Below, one piece after another: positions 34,916 to 45,168 of a DNA stretch of 64,000 bases. Every line of letters starts with the position of its first letter. Position 1 is the stretch's first letter. Below the pieces are notes generated by a model. The model was not told the origin of the DNA. It saw nothing but the letters and a program-made list of their open reading frames with translations, and ran no database searches. The DNA is taken from assembly GCA_027673765.1 (NCBI GenBank), contig JAQDWB010000006.1, positions 1 through 64,000 on the forward strand, written 5' to 3'. Source of the DNA: Coriobacteriaceae bacterium AM113-163. Its GTDB lineage: Bacteria; Actinomycetota; Coriobacteriia; Coriobacteriales; Coriobacteriaceae. The position numbers and the translations under genes are program-made.

Positions 34916-35686
34916 CTACTTCTTCTTGTGCGGGCGCGGCTTCTTCTCGCGACGAGTGACCTCAACCTGCAGCGGCGCGTTCTTAAGGCGCTCCTCCTCA
35001 TCGGCCTTCGCCTTGTCGATGACCTTCTGCGTCACAAAAATCTGCTGGATAACCTGCCAAGCAGACGAGACGTCGTAGTACAGCAGAACACCAACGGGAA
35101 GGCTCCAGCCCATCCAAAGCATCATGACCGTCATGACAACGGCCATCATACGCATGCTCTGAGCCTGCTGGCCGGTCTGGTTGCGCGACATATAGAGCTG
35201 CGGAATCAGGGTCAGGACAGCGAACAGGATCAGGCAGACCAGCGCAGGCAGCGCGACCATAAAGCCATCGGCAAAGGAGGCACTCGGCGTGGTGGTCAGG
35301 TCGGGCAGAATATTAAAGAACGAGAACGTGCCGTCGTTAAAGTAGTCCGGCAGGTTACGCAGCAGCGTAAATAGGGCGAACAGGACAGGCATCTGAATCA
35401 ACAGCGGCAGACAACCAGCCATCGGGTTGAACTTGTTCTCGCTGTAGAACTTCTGCATTTCCTCGGCCTGACGCTGGGGATCGTCGGCATAGCGCTCCTG
35501 AATCTCGAGCATCTTGGGCTGCAGCACCTGCATGCGTGCCGTCGACTTAGTCGACTTGAGCATAAGCGGCGTCAGCAGCAGACGGATGATGACCACCAGG
35601 ATGATAATGGACAGGCCCCAGTCGACCGCAAAGGTCTGGATGAGCTTGAGCAGCTCGAAAAGGATGTTAACGATCCAATCCCACAT
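34916..35686 (-). CDS. yidC: Membrane protein insertase YidC
   Basis: Inserts and folds membrane proteins with or without Sec. 256 residues. The conserved core has a positively charged groove arginine in the first core helix (VVIIRLLLTPLMLK), the cytoplasmic helical hairpin (QPKMLEIQERYADDPQRQAEEMQKFY in parts) and NPMAGCLPLLIQMPVLFALF. Later helices include LPVGVLLYY. It has a short N terminus starting MWDWIVNILF without a lipobox, unlike many Firmicutes YidC1 proteins. The Lys/Arg-rich tail is usual. Confidence 0.96.
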   Translation of the reverse strand: MWDWIVNILFELLKLIQTFAVDWGLSIIILVVIIRLLLTPLMLKSTKSTARMQVLQPKMLEIQERYADDPQRQAEEMQKFYSENKFNPMAGCLPLLIQMPVLFALFTLLRNLPDYFNDGTFSFFNILPDLTTTPSASFADGFMVALPALVCLILFAVLTLIPQLYMSRNQTGQQAQSMRMMAVVMTVMMLWMGWSLPVGVLLYYDVSSAWQVIQQIFVTQKVIDKAKADEEERLKNAPLQVEVTRREKKPRPHKKK

Positions 35687-35715
35687 GTAAGTTTTCCTCC
35701 GATAGCGAGTGCCCG

Positions 35716-35940
35716 CTAGGGCACAGGGTCATAACCGCCGACGTGCAGGGGATTGCAGCGAGCGATGCGCCTCACGGCAAGCCAGCAGCCTCTCAAAACA
35801 CCGTACTTCTCAATCGCCTGGACGGCGTATTGCGAGCACGTTGGGTAATAAATGCAGGCGTCAGGCAATAAGGGCGAAATAACCTGTTGATATATGCGAA
35901 TAGGAGCGATGGCAACACGTCGCAAAACGTGATTGCTCAT
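35716..35940 (-). CDS. yidD: Membrane protein insertion efficiency factor YidD
   Basis: A 74-residue small protein with the family core IRIYQQVISPLLPDACIYYPTCSQYAVQAIEKYG (quoted as IYQQVISPLL and CIYYPTCSQY) and NPLHVGGYDPVP at the C terminus. Thought to assist YidC-dependent insertion. Overlaps the rnpA stop by four bases. Confidence 0.95.
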   Translation of the reverse strand: MSNHVLRRVAIAPIRIYQQVISPLLPDACIYYPTCSQYAVQAIEKYGVLRGCWLAVRRIARCNPLHVGGYDPVP

Positions 35941-36275
35941 CGCTCCTCCCCGGCAACGCCGGCGCGTTTCATAAGCGAACGCAATGCATTGTCCATCTCC
36001 TGCGGCGAGGAAACCCTCGTCTTGGGAGTTGCGAACAAGATGATGTCATAACCCGCAACGGGAAATCCACAGCTGCGGGCGGCCTCGCGCATCACACGCT
36101 TAGAACGGTTGCGCACGACAGCACAACCGAGCCGTTTAGCACCAACGAAGGCGACCCTTCCGGAGTCGCCTTCGCCAACCGATTCACATATGGTCATTCG
36201 AATCAGAGGGTGATTGAAACGACGCCCCTGACTGAACACATGCTCGAAATCTTGCCGAGACTTAATAGTCTTCAT
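35937..36275 (-). CDS. rnpA: Ribonuclease P protein component
   Basis: The protein subunit of RNase P, which matures tRNA 5' ends. 112 residues, with the signature RNRSKRVMREAAR and the N-terminal FEHVFSQGRRFNHP. It lies 20 bases after rpmH, as in nearly all bacteria. The RNase P RNA is not in this window. Confidence 0.97.
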   Translation of the reverse strand: MKTIKSRQDFEHVFSQGRRFNHPLIRMTICESVGEGDSGRVAFVGAKRLGCAVVRNRSKRVMREAARSCGFPVAGYDIILFATPKTRVSSPQEMDNALRSLMKRAGVAGEER

Positions 36276-36295
36276 GCGAGATGTGTGTATCGCTG

Positions 36296-36430
36296 CTAGA
36301 CAGTGAGACGCTTGCGGCCCTTGGCGCGACGACGGGCGAGCACGGCACGACCACCCTTGGTGGCCATACGGGCACGGAAGCCATGGGTCTTGGCACGCTT
36401 ACGCTTATTAGGCTGATACGTACGCTTCAT
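36296..36430 (-). CDS. rpmH: Ribosomal protein L34
   Basis: A 44-residue, very basic protein: [19 protein letters not shown] start and [12 protein letters not shown] end. The ATG at 36430 has AGGAGGAA upstream; a longer frame upstream lacks homology. It is the first gene of the leftward rpmH-rnpA-yidD-yidC-jag cluster, and its promoter faces the origin gap. Confidence 0.98.
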   Translation of the reverse strand: MKRTYQPNKRKRAKTHGFRARMATKGGRAVLARRRAKGRKRLTV

Positions 36431-36775
36431 CTTAAGTTCCTCCTGCTGCATTTCGAGTGTCCGCGGGGGCGCGGACGCAGATATAGACACGTGAGCTTGA
36501 AGATTGTAGGGAAATCAATGTTCAAATGTCAAGAAATCAAAGGTAAAAGGTTGCGCAGTTCACACGGTTCCCCCATAAGCCGAGCTCGATTTAGCGGTGC
36601 ATGGCAACTTTTCACGATATTTCATCGAGTTTTCAACAGGTCATGTTGGCAATGTTGAGAACTTTTCGTCCGTTTTCCAAAGTTTTCAACAGGTTTTGAA
36701 AAGTTGTCGAAAGATGAGAAACATTGCACGGTGAGCTACTATTTGTTCGAAACCTTTTGAAAGATTGCGAGCGGC
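36431..36775. other. Origin-proximal intergenic region with DnaA-box-like sites (oriC part 1)
   Basis: A 345-base gap between divergent rpmH and the GHKL-ATPase gene. TTTTCAACA occurs at 36630-36638 and 36683-36691, TTTTCCAAA at 36673-36681, and the complement of TTCTCAACA at 36653-36661. These differ by one or two bases from TTWTCCACA. The same TTTTCAACA word recurs between dnaA and dnaN, which suggests a taxon-specific DnaA box. No RNA gene or other feature is apparent. Confidence 0.65.
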
Positions 36776-38128
36776 ATGTCTGACGACTTTTACACCATGG
36801 TCGATTCCGGAGACCCGGCACCCGACAACGAGCACATCACCGGCGTGCGCGAAGAGCGTAAGGAAGGCGAGCAGACGACCACGCAGGCGCCAAAAGCCAT
36901 GTACGCCGCGCGCATCGCCGTCTATGACGACATGCTGTCGACACCGCGTGTGATCGTCATTGATCCGCAAGATGTCCGCACGTATTTGGAAGAGACGACC
37001 AACACCGTCTACCAGTGTATGAAAGAGCAAGGTGGCCACATCTCGCTCATGGTCATCCGCGAGATTGTCGAAAACTTTATCCACGCACACTTTGCCGAGC
37101 CCATCATCTCGATTCTGGACGGCGGAGACACCATCCGCTTTGCTGATCAAGGACCCGGCATCGACGACAAGGAGCGCGCTTTCGACTTTGGCGTTACCAG
37201 CGCAAACAGCAAGATGAAGCGCTATATCCGTGGAACCGGAGCAGGGTTTCCCATGGTGCAGGAGTATTTGGAAAACGCCGGAGGGGCCGTGTCCATCGAG
37301 GACAACATGGGCAACGGCACCGTGGTTACGGTAAGCCTGGACCCTAAACGCGTGCAGGAAATCGAACGCGCCGGCGGGCGCGGTGCTGCCGTGCGGCCCG
37401 AGACGGAGCAGCCCGCATATCCCCTGCCGGGGGCTTTTGCGCAGCAGCCCATGGCAACGCAACAGATGCAGCCCCGCGTGGGACAGATGCAGCAGCCCGG
37501 AATGCTTCCTACACAAGAGCCCCAGGCGGCGTCGATGTCGATGCCGCCAAACGTGCCAGAGGCCATGCCGCTGGCGGATCAGGATACAGCAGCAATGCAG
37601 CAGGCGACGGGGGCACCGGGTGGCCAGCAAATGGGCTATCAGCCGTACCAACAGGGATATCCATATCAGCAGATGCCGCCACTGGGGTATGGCCAGCAGT
37701 TCCCGCAGCAGTACCAGCAGGGATATCAGCAGCCGTACCAGCAGATGACGCAGCAGCAGTACAACCCCTGGGCCCAGCAGATGCCTCCGCAGCCTTACCA
37801 CCAGTGGCCTCAAAGTTTTCAACAGCAAATGCCGCCGATGCAGAGTTCTCAACAACCAGCAGCTCAAATGATGTATCCTAATGCAGCAAATCAGTATGCG
37901 CAGCCACAACCGGACGTGTTCGTAAGCGATCGCGGCAACGCCGCGCTGGGCTATCTGGCGCAAAATCAAGCGTGCGGTGCCACCGATCTGGCGAGGGCGT
38001 TTGGAAACTCGGCCCCCACTTGGTCACGCACGCTCAATGACTTGGCGCAGGCCGGCTTGGTCATCAAGCATGGCCAGAAATACCATCTGACCGAACTCGG
38101 CGCCGCTCGCGTGCGAGCTCAGAGCTAA
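36776..38128 (+). CDS. GHKL-ATPase/winged-helix protein with Gln-rich linker, upstream of dnaA
   Basis: 450 residues in three parts. Residues about 85-190 form a GHKL (Bergerat) ATP-binding domain, with an N-box at VENFIHA (Asn100), DQGPGID (124-130) and GTGAGF (153-158). It is closer in size to SpoIIAB-type ATPases than to histidine kinases, and has no H-box. Residues about 215-375 are a Gln/Pro/Met/Tyr-rich low-complexity linker. Residues about 380-450 form a MarR/ArsR-like winged helix (GATDLARAFGNSAPTWSRTLNDL in part; HLTELGAARV). It lies 15 bases before dnaA, so it is probably in the dnaA operon, between two DnaA-box clusters. I know no described function. A TTTTCAACA word lies inside the coding region at 37816-37824. 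Confidence 0.85.
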   Translation: MSDDFYTMVDSGDPAPDNEHITGVREERKEGEQTTTQAPKAMYAARIAVYDDMLSTPRVIVIDPQDVRTYLEETTNTVYQCMKEQGGHISLMVIREIVENFIHAHFAEPIISILDGGDTIRFADQGPGIDDKERAFDFGVTSANSKMKRYIRGTGAGFPMVQEYLENAGGAVSIEDNMGNGTVVTVSLDPKRVQEIERAGGRGAAVRPETEQPAYPLPGAFAQQPMATQQMQPRVGQMQQPGMLPTQEPQAASMSMPPNVPEAMPLADQDTAAMQQATGAPGGQQMGYQPYQQGYPYQQMPPLGYGQQFPQQYQQGYQQPYQQMTQQQYNPWAQQMPPQPYHQWPQSFQQQMPPMQSSQQPAAQMMYPNAANQYAQPQPDVFVSDRGNAALGYLAQNQACGATDLARAFGNSAPTWSRTLNDLAQAGLVIKHGQKYHLTELGAARVRAQS

Positions 38129-38143
38129 AGAACGGGAGAGACA

Positions 38144-39868
38144 GTGGACGAGGAAGCAAGCATCATCCTGGGGGATGCCATCGCCTTTTGCCAGCGCGAC
38201 GGCCGAGATGCACGCCTCATCAACATGCTGGGGCAATCGCGCGCCATAAGCCTGACCGAAGATACGCTCACGATCGAGGCCCCCTCGCGCTTTGCCATCG
38301 CGCAGCTCAAAAAGCATCAGCCGACCATTGAGGCCTATCTGGAAGAAATCGCCTTTGCACCGATCGCGCTCGACATCGTGGCACCGCAAGGCGCCGCGAC
38401 GGAATCCGCTGCCGCGACGGCGCCTGCCACGGCTCCCGCAGCTTCCCCGGCGGTGCCGGCCTCCGCAGGCGACGTGCCGACAATCGAGCACCAGCACAGC
38501 GATGTTTCCCGTGAAACCATGGCACCGTTGCCGACCGCGGCGGCGACGTCAACGAACGCACCCGTCACGCACATGCCCATCGCTCACGACGCAACGACGG
38601 GCGCGGATTCGGGCATTGCAATCAAGAACACGCTCTCGGCCGATGATTTTCGCCGCATGATGAACCAGATGAAGGGCGGAGCGCCAACTAAATCCACGCA
38701 AGCTGCGACCCCCGCTTCACCCATGCCAGCACCGACCGCGCCGGCCGAACAGAATACGGATGGAGCCCCGCTCGCCGCGAACTCAAAATTTACCTTTGAG
38801 AACTTTGTCTACGGCCCCGAGAACAGCCATGCCTATCGCTCGGCACTCAAGTTTGCCGCCCTCGCGGACGAGCGGGGCACGTGCACATCACTGTTCATCT
38901 ACGGCAAATCGGGCCTGGGCAAGACGCACCTGCTGCTTGCCATCAAAAACGAGCTCGCCGAAAAGTCGCCCGAGATCAAGGTCAAGTATGCCAACTCCCA
39001 GGCATATCTGGACGACCTGATGACCGAGTTCGACCGCCAAAAGAAGAGCAACGCCCCCATCATGCAGGCGTACCACGGCGTGGACGTGCTCATCATCGAC
39101 GACATCCAAAACATCATCGGCAAGCGCGCGAGCGTGGACTACTTTTTCCAGCTCATGGACGAGTTCATCCGCAACAACAAGAAGGTCGTCATCGCGGCAG
39201 ACCGCGCCCCCAAGGACCTGAGCATGGACGAGCGTCTAACCAGCCGCTTCAACGCCGGCATGCTCTGCCTGGTCGCAGAGCCCAGCTACGAAATGAAATA
39301 CAAGATCTTGCAGCGCTATTACGAGAACACCATCGTCGCCGCTCCCGAGGCAGGCGACGACTCGCTGCTGGCGGCCTATGGGGGCGACGGCGGGCACCTA
39401 ACCGACGAGCACTTTAAACACATGGCCGAGGTCTCGGGCACCAACATCCGCGAACTCGAGAGCTTTTGCGAGCGCTGCGCCGGCGAGGCGGGCGACCGCG
39501 AGCGCGAGGGCGGGGAGCTCACCTTTGACGATATCGACGCCATCGCCAGCCAGTACTTTGACACATCGGCCAAAAAGATCAACGTCCAGACGGTTCAGTC
39601 CGTCATCGAAGAGCAGTACGGCGTGACGCACGAGGAGCTCATCGGCCCGCGTCGCAACGCCAATATCGCCAAAGCACGCCATATCGCTATCTACCTGGCC
39701 ATCGAGATGTGCGAGATGACGACCACGGCGGTGGGCGCCGAATTTGGCAACCGCAACCACTCGACCGTCAGCACGAGTTACAAAAAGGTCCAGAAGATGA
39801 TCCAGGAAGACCGCACCGTCACCGAAGACCTCAAGTCGCTGCGCGATAAAATTACACTGCGCTCGTAG
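38144..39868 (+). CDS. dnaA: Chromosomal replication initiator DnaA
   Basis: 574 residues, long because of an Ala/Pro-rich domain II (about 85-205). The AAA+ domain has Walker A YGKSGLGKTHLL and Walker B VLIIDDIQNI. Domain IV is the DNA-binding part, with GNRNHSTVSTSYKKV as its signature. It begins at GTG 38144 with GGGAG upstream, 15 bases after the GHKL gene. DnaA binds boxes in the flanking gaps and melts the origin. A near-parS sequence lies within its coding region at 38503-38518. Confidence 0.98.
   Translation: MDEEASIILGDAIAFCQRDGRDARLINMLGQSRAISLTEDTLTIEAPSRFAIAQLKKHQPTIEAYLEEIAFAPIALDIVAPQGAATESAAATAPATAPAASPAVPASAGDVPTIEHQHSDVSRETMAPLPTAAATSTNAPVTHMPIAHDATTGADSGIAIKNTLSADDFRRMMNQMKGGAPTKSTQAATPASPMPAPTAPAEQNTDGAPLAANSKFTFENFVYGPENSHAYRSALKFAALADERGTCTSLFIYGKSGLGKTHLLLAIKNELAEKSPEIKVKYANSQAYLDDLMTEFDRQKKSNAPIMQAYHGVDVLIIDDIQNIIGKRASVDYFFQLMDEFIRNNKKVVIAADRAPKDLSMDERLTSRFNAGMLCLVAEPSYEMKYKILQRYYENTIVAAPEAGDDSLLAAYGGDGGHLTDEHFKHMAEVSGTNIRELESFCERCAGEAGDREREGGELTFDDIDAIASQYFDTSAKKINVQTVQSVIEEQYGVTHEELIGPRRNANIAKARHIAIYLAIEMCEMTTTAVGAEFGNRNHSTVSTSYKKVQKMIQEDRTVTEDLKSLRDKITLRS
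38503..38518. promoter_or_regulatory. Possible parS-like site inside dnaA
   Basis: TGTTTCCCGTGAAACC matches the parS consensus at 14 of 16 positions. It lies in the sequence-tolerant linker-coding part of dnaA, so it may be selected for, but the central mismatch could abolish ParB binding. Confidence 0.3.
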
Positions 39869-40106
39869 GGAAATAGAGACACCTGTTGAAAACTTGTCGA
39901 AACCACGGGCATAAGGTGTCTAAAACCCAACCCGCGGTGATGAAAAGTTTTGCGCAGGTTTTGAACGTGGAAAACCACCCCTGTTGCACACAGGTTGCTG
40001 TCGATTCTCTTTCTTGGTCTGACCTGCGTCTTTGGGAGTAATCAACAGTTTCGTCAGTGCTATTACTATTATTAAGATATTTATATCTATAGAAAGGTAT
40101 TAAAAG
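39869..40106. other. dnaA-dnaN intergenic region, probable unwinding part of oriC
   Basis: 238 bases. The complement of TTTTCAACA occurs at 39884-39892, with related TTTTGAA- and GTTGCACA-type words between 39950 and 40000. An AT-rich run (about 40058-40105: TATTACTATTATTAAG and beyond) sits directly before dnaN and is the best candidate for the duplex-unwinding element. Many actinobacteria have their origin in this gap. Confidence 0.65.
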
Positions 40107-41210
40107 ATGAAGTTCACCGTCAGCCAGAGCTCGCTTACACAAGCCATCGGCGTCGTTATGAAGGGTGTCGCTTCGGCATCCACCCTTCCCATCCTGTCGG
40201 GCGTGCTCGTTAAGGCCCAAGACGGCATCTTGGAATTCCAGACCTCTAACTACACTATCTCGATCCGTCATCGCATCGCGGCGCATGTCGAAGAAGAGGG
40301 CGAGATGGTTATCCCCTGTAAGGTGCTCTCCAATATCACCAAGACCCTCCCCGATGCCCCGGTCACCTTTGAGCTGTCCGAGCGCCAGGTGCTGATTGGT
40401 TGCGAGAAGAGCTCTTTTAGGCTGAACACGCTCGATGCCAATGACTTCCCCGAGTTTCCGGCCTATGCCATCGAGAGTGCCGTGGAGCTGCCGACCGATG
40501 TCTTGTCCGAAATGGTCGGCCGCGTGTGGCGCGTCACCTCGACCGACAAGGCTCGCCCCATCCTGGGCGGCGTGCACATGAAGGTCGAGAACAACACCGT
40601 ACGCCTGGTGGCGACCGATTCCTTCCGCTTGGCCGTGTGCGATACGCAGGTCGAGACCTCGACCCTCGAGGGCTCCTTTGAGCTCAACGTTCCGGCTGAC
40701 GCCTTTAACGACGCGCTGAACATCATGGCCAGCCAGGCGACCATCATGATCGGGGCTACCGACACCCAGGTCGTCTTCGAGGCCGGCAACACCACCTACG
40801 TGTCGCGTCGCATCGAGGGCGTGTACCCCAACTACAAGCAGCTCATCCCCGATTCGTGCGTGACGAGCGTCAAGATCGATGTCGCCGCCTTTAACGCCGC
40901 CCTCAAGCGCGTGGCCGTTATCGCGAGCGCCAACCCCGCCGTCAAGTTCGAGATCGATGTCGAGAACGGGCAGATGGGCCTGTCCTCCATTTCCAATGAC
41001 CAGGACCTTGCGCAGGAGACGATCGATGTCGAGGCTGAGGGCGAGTCGGGTACCATCGCCTTCAACTACCACTACATCTTCGGCTGCCTCAATGCCCTGT
41101 CCAAGGAGAAGGAGATCACGCTGGAGCTCAAGAGCTACTCGCAGGCGGGCATCTTCAAGTCCTACGACAAGATCAACTACCTGTACCTGGTCATGCCGGT
41201 CCGCATCTAG
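40107..41210 (+). CDS. dnaN: DNA polymerase III sliding clamp (beta subunit)
   Basis: 367 residues, three clamp domains. Starts MKFTVSQSSLTQAIGVVMKG; RPILGGVHM, LVATDSFRLAV and the C-terminal YLVMPVRI are typical. It forms the ring that tethers the replicase. The ATG has AAAGG upstream after an AT-rich stretch. First gene of the rightward dnaN-recF-DUF721-gyrB block. Confidence 0.98.
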   Translation: MKFTVSQSSLTQAIGVVMKGVASASTLPILSGVLVKAQDGILEFQTSNYTISIRHRIAAHVEEEGEMVIPCKVLSNITKTLPDAPVTFELSERQVLIGCEKSSFRLNTLDANDFPEFPAYAIESAVELPTDVLSEMVGRVWRVTSTDKARPILGGVHMKVENNTVRLVATDSFRLAVCDTQVETSTLEGSFELNVPADAFNDALNIMASQATIMIGATDTQVVFEAGNTTYVSRRIEGVYPNYKQLIPDSCVTSVKIDVAAFNAALKRVAVIASANPAVKFEIDVENGQMGLSSISNDQDLAQETIDVEAEGESGTIAFNYHYIFGCLNALSKEKEITLELKSYSQAGIFKSYDKINYLYLVMPVRI

Positions 41211-41219
41211 CGCTGCGCC

Positions 41220-42326
41220 ATGACCATGTTCGCCCGCGATCTTTCCGTCGCGCACTACCGCAGCTTCGATAGCTATCGCCTTGCCCTGGACGAGGGCGTG
41301 ACGATACTTGCGGGACCCAACGCGGCGGGAAAGACCAATCTCATAGAGGCGCTGCAGCTGCTGACGAGCGGCGCCTCGTTTAGGCATCCGACCGCAGCCG
41401 AGCTCGTCCATGACGGCGTGGGCTCGTGCAAGATCGAGCTGAGGCTCGAGGGCGACGGCCGCGTGCTTGATATGGGATTGAGCGCGGAGGACGGTAAGCG
41501 CTCGTTTAGTCGCAACGGCAAGAGATGCTCTGCCGCCGGTGTGCGCGGGATTCTGCCGAGCGTGCTGTTTTGCCCCGACCATCTGGACATGGTTAAGCGA
41601 GGCGCCAGTGTGCGCCGCGCCGCCCTCGATGACTTTGGCATGCAGCTGAGCGCGCGTTATGCCGATCTTGCGAGCACCTATGGGCGCTGCGTGACCCAGC
41701 GTAACGCCCTGCTCAAGGAGACCTGGTGCTGTCGCGAGATGCTCGGCGCGTGGAACGATTCGATTGCTCGCGCGGGCTCGGCCCTGCTCGTGCACCGGTT
41801 GGCCCTACTCGACCGGCTGGCGGGCCATGTGCACACTGCCTACGGGCAAGTGGCGTCCGGCGAGGCTGCCAACGTGACCTATGCGTCCACGCTGGGGGAT
41901 TTGCCCCAGGTCGAGGATCGCGAAGAGCTGAAGGGTTGGGCGTACGAGCGCATGCTGGCCGCCCTTGACGAGCATGCCGACGAGGAAATTCGCCGCGGCG
42001 TGACGTTGGTGGGACCGCATCGCGACGAGATCGAGTTCACCGTGGCGGGTCGCTCCGCCCGTTCATTTGCCAGCCAAGGACAGCAGCGCACGCTGGTACT
42101 GTCCTGGAAGGTGGCCGAGGTGGCCGTGGCTCGCGATGTCCTGGGCACCGCCCCGCTGCTGCTTTTGGACGACGTGATGAGCGAGCTCGACGGCGAGCGT
42201 CGCGGCGCTTTCCTGCGGCTGATCGGCGATGATATCCAGACGGTCATAACTACGACCAACCTGGGGTACTTTACCGATGACCTGCTTGATCGAGCCAAGG
42301 TGGTGAGCATGGGTGAGACGTGCTGA
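41220..42326 (+). CDS. recF: DNA replication and repair protein RecF
   Basis: 368 residues, an SMC-like ATPase that helps load RecA at single-strand gaps. Walker A GPNAAGKTNLIEAL, the FCPDHLDMVKRGASVRR segment, signature GQQRTLVLSWKVAEV and Walker B LLLLDDVMSELDGERR. Follows dnaN by nine bases with a weak ribosome site, so it is probably translated in the same message. Confidence 0.97.
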   Translation: MTMFARDLSVAHYRSFDSYRLALDEGVTILAGPNAAGKTNLIEALQLLTSGASFRHPTAAELVHDGVGSCKIELRLEGDGRVLDMGLSAEDGKRSFSRNGKRCSAAGVRGILPSVLFCPDHLDMVKRGASVRRAALDDFGMQLSARYADLASTYGRCVTQRNALLKETWCCREMLGAWNDSIARAGSALLVHRLALLDRLAGHVHTAYGQVASGEAANVTYASTLGDLPQVEDREELKGWAYERMLAALDEHADEEIRRGVTLVGPHRDEIEFTVAGRSARSFASQGQQRTLVLSWKVAEVAVARDVLGTAPLLLLDDVMSELDGERRGAFLRLIGDDIQTVITTTNLGYFTDDLLDRAKVVSMGETC

Positions 42327-42876
42327 TTACGAGCGCGAGAGCGAAACGGTCGCCTTCAGTGGCTTTTTGAACGCAGAGCGCCAGCGCATCCTGGCGGCTG
42401 CAACGCCTAGGCGTCGTGCGCAGATGGAGGCTGCAGAGGAGTCTCGTGCGGTCTATCGCGCCTGGAATGCGGTGTGCTCGGGCACGCGCGAGGGGCGGCA
42501 TGTGACGGGGCTGCGTTACCTGCCCGAGTCCAATGAGCTGCTGGTGTATCTCGACTCGCCCTCATGGACGCAGGAAATGACGCTGCTGCGCGAGATCATC
42601 CGCGCGCGCATGGAGCGCGCCGGTGCGCATGTGGACGGCCTGGTGTTCAAAACTACCGCGCCCGGTCACACGCCACCCGCCGCCAAGGAGCGCCTGCGCC
42701 CGGCGACGACCGAGCGCCCGCCGGCCCCGCACGCCGACCTAAGTGAGGCCGAGCGCACCGAGATTGAGCGCCAAGTGGCGCCCATCGAAGACCAAAAACT
42801 GCGCGAGGCCCTCGAGAACGCCATGAGAGCCAGTGCCGAGTGGGCCAAGGGCGTGCAAAGCAAAAAAGAGCCTTAA
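42313..42876 (+). CDS. DUF721/DciA-like protein
   Basis: 187 residues. A DUF721 (DciA) module is recognisable in YRAWNAVCSGTREGRHVTGLRY and LLVYLDSPSWTQEMTLLREIIRARM (each quoted in part), followed by a Pro/Ala/Glu-rich C terminus. DciA proteins in other bacteria help load DnaB; actinobacterial genes are usually in this recF-gyrB position. The gene starts at GTG inside the recF 3' end (14-base overlap). A loader role is inferred. Confidence 0.8.
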   Translation: MRRADYERESETVAFSGFLNAERQRILAAATPRRRAQMEAAEESRAVYRAWNAVCSGTREGRHVTGLRYLPESNELLVYLDSPSWTQEMTLLREIIRARMERAGAHVDGLVFKTTAPGHTPPAAKERLRPATTERPPAPHADLSEAERTEIERQVAPIEDQKLREALENAMRASAEWAKGVQSKKEP

Positions 42877-42902
42877 ATCGCATCTGGTGGCCTTGTAGAG
42901 CC

Positions 42903-42932
42903 AAATACCCTCGTTCCCGAGGGTATTTTTTT
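42903..42932 (+). terminator. Terminator between DUF721 gene and gyrB
   Basis: AAATACCCTCG/CGAGGGTATT hairpin with TTCC loop, followed by TTTTTTT. It separates the dnaN-recF transcript from gyrB. Confidence 0.9.
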
Positions 42933-42939
42933 ACGATAA

Positions 42940-45012
<2,073 letters not shown>

Positions 45013-45018
45013 CCTGTT

Positions 45019-45119
45019 CGGCTTTCCCAGCCACCGCACCTTCGCCCTCAATCGTCGGTCGCGTACCCAAGTACGCTTCCCTCCTCTTTCGAGCGAATCT
45101 GCGGCACCTGGAAAAGCCG
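45019..45119 (-). ncRNA. Structured element, copy 1 (gyrB-gyrA gap)
   Basis: Read on the minus strand it folds into one long interrupted hairpin. Outer arms CGGCTTTTCCAG/CTGGGAAAGCCG are followed by CCGCA/TGCGG and TTCGC/GCGAA. The core is AAAGAGGAGGGAAGCGTA, a loop, then TACGCGACCGACGATTGA. The same core, with different arms that still pair, occurs at 62094-62191 on the plus strand. It may be an RNA or a DNA-level repeat. It could correspond to a known Collinsella RNA motif, which I cannot check. Confidence 0.6.
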
Positions 45120-45168
45120 TCTCCGTGGCAGGATGATTAATGGACCACGCAAACCATGAGGAGGTAAC

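Noticed and set aside
38503..38518. Functional parS inside dnaA
   Set aside because: Two mismatches, one in the centre; listed only as a possible site.
39852..41795. 647-codon minus-strand frame opposite dnaN and recF
   Set aside because: Antisense shadow.
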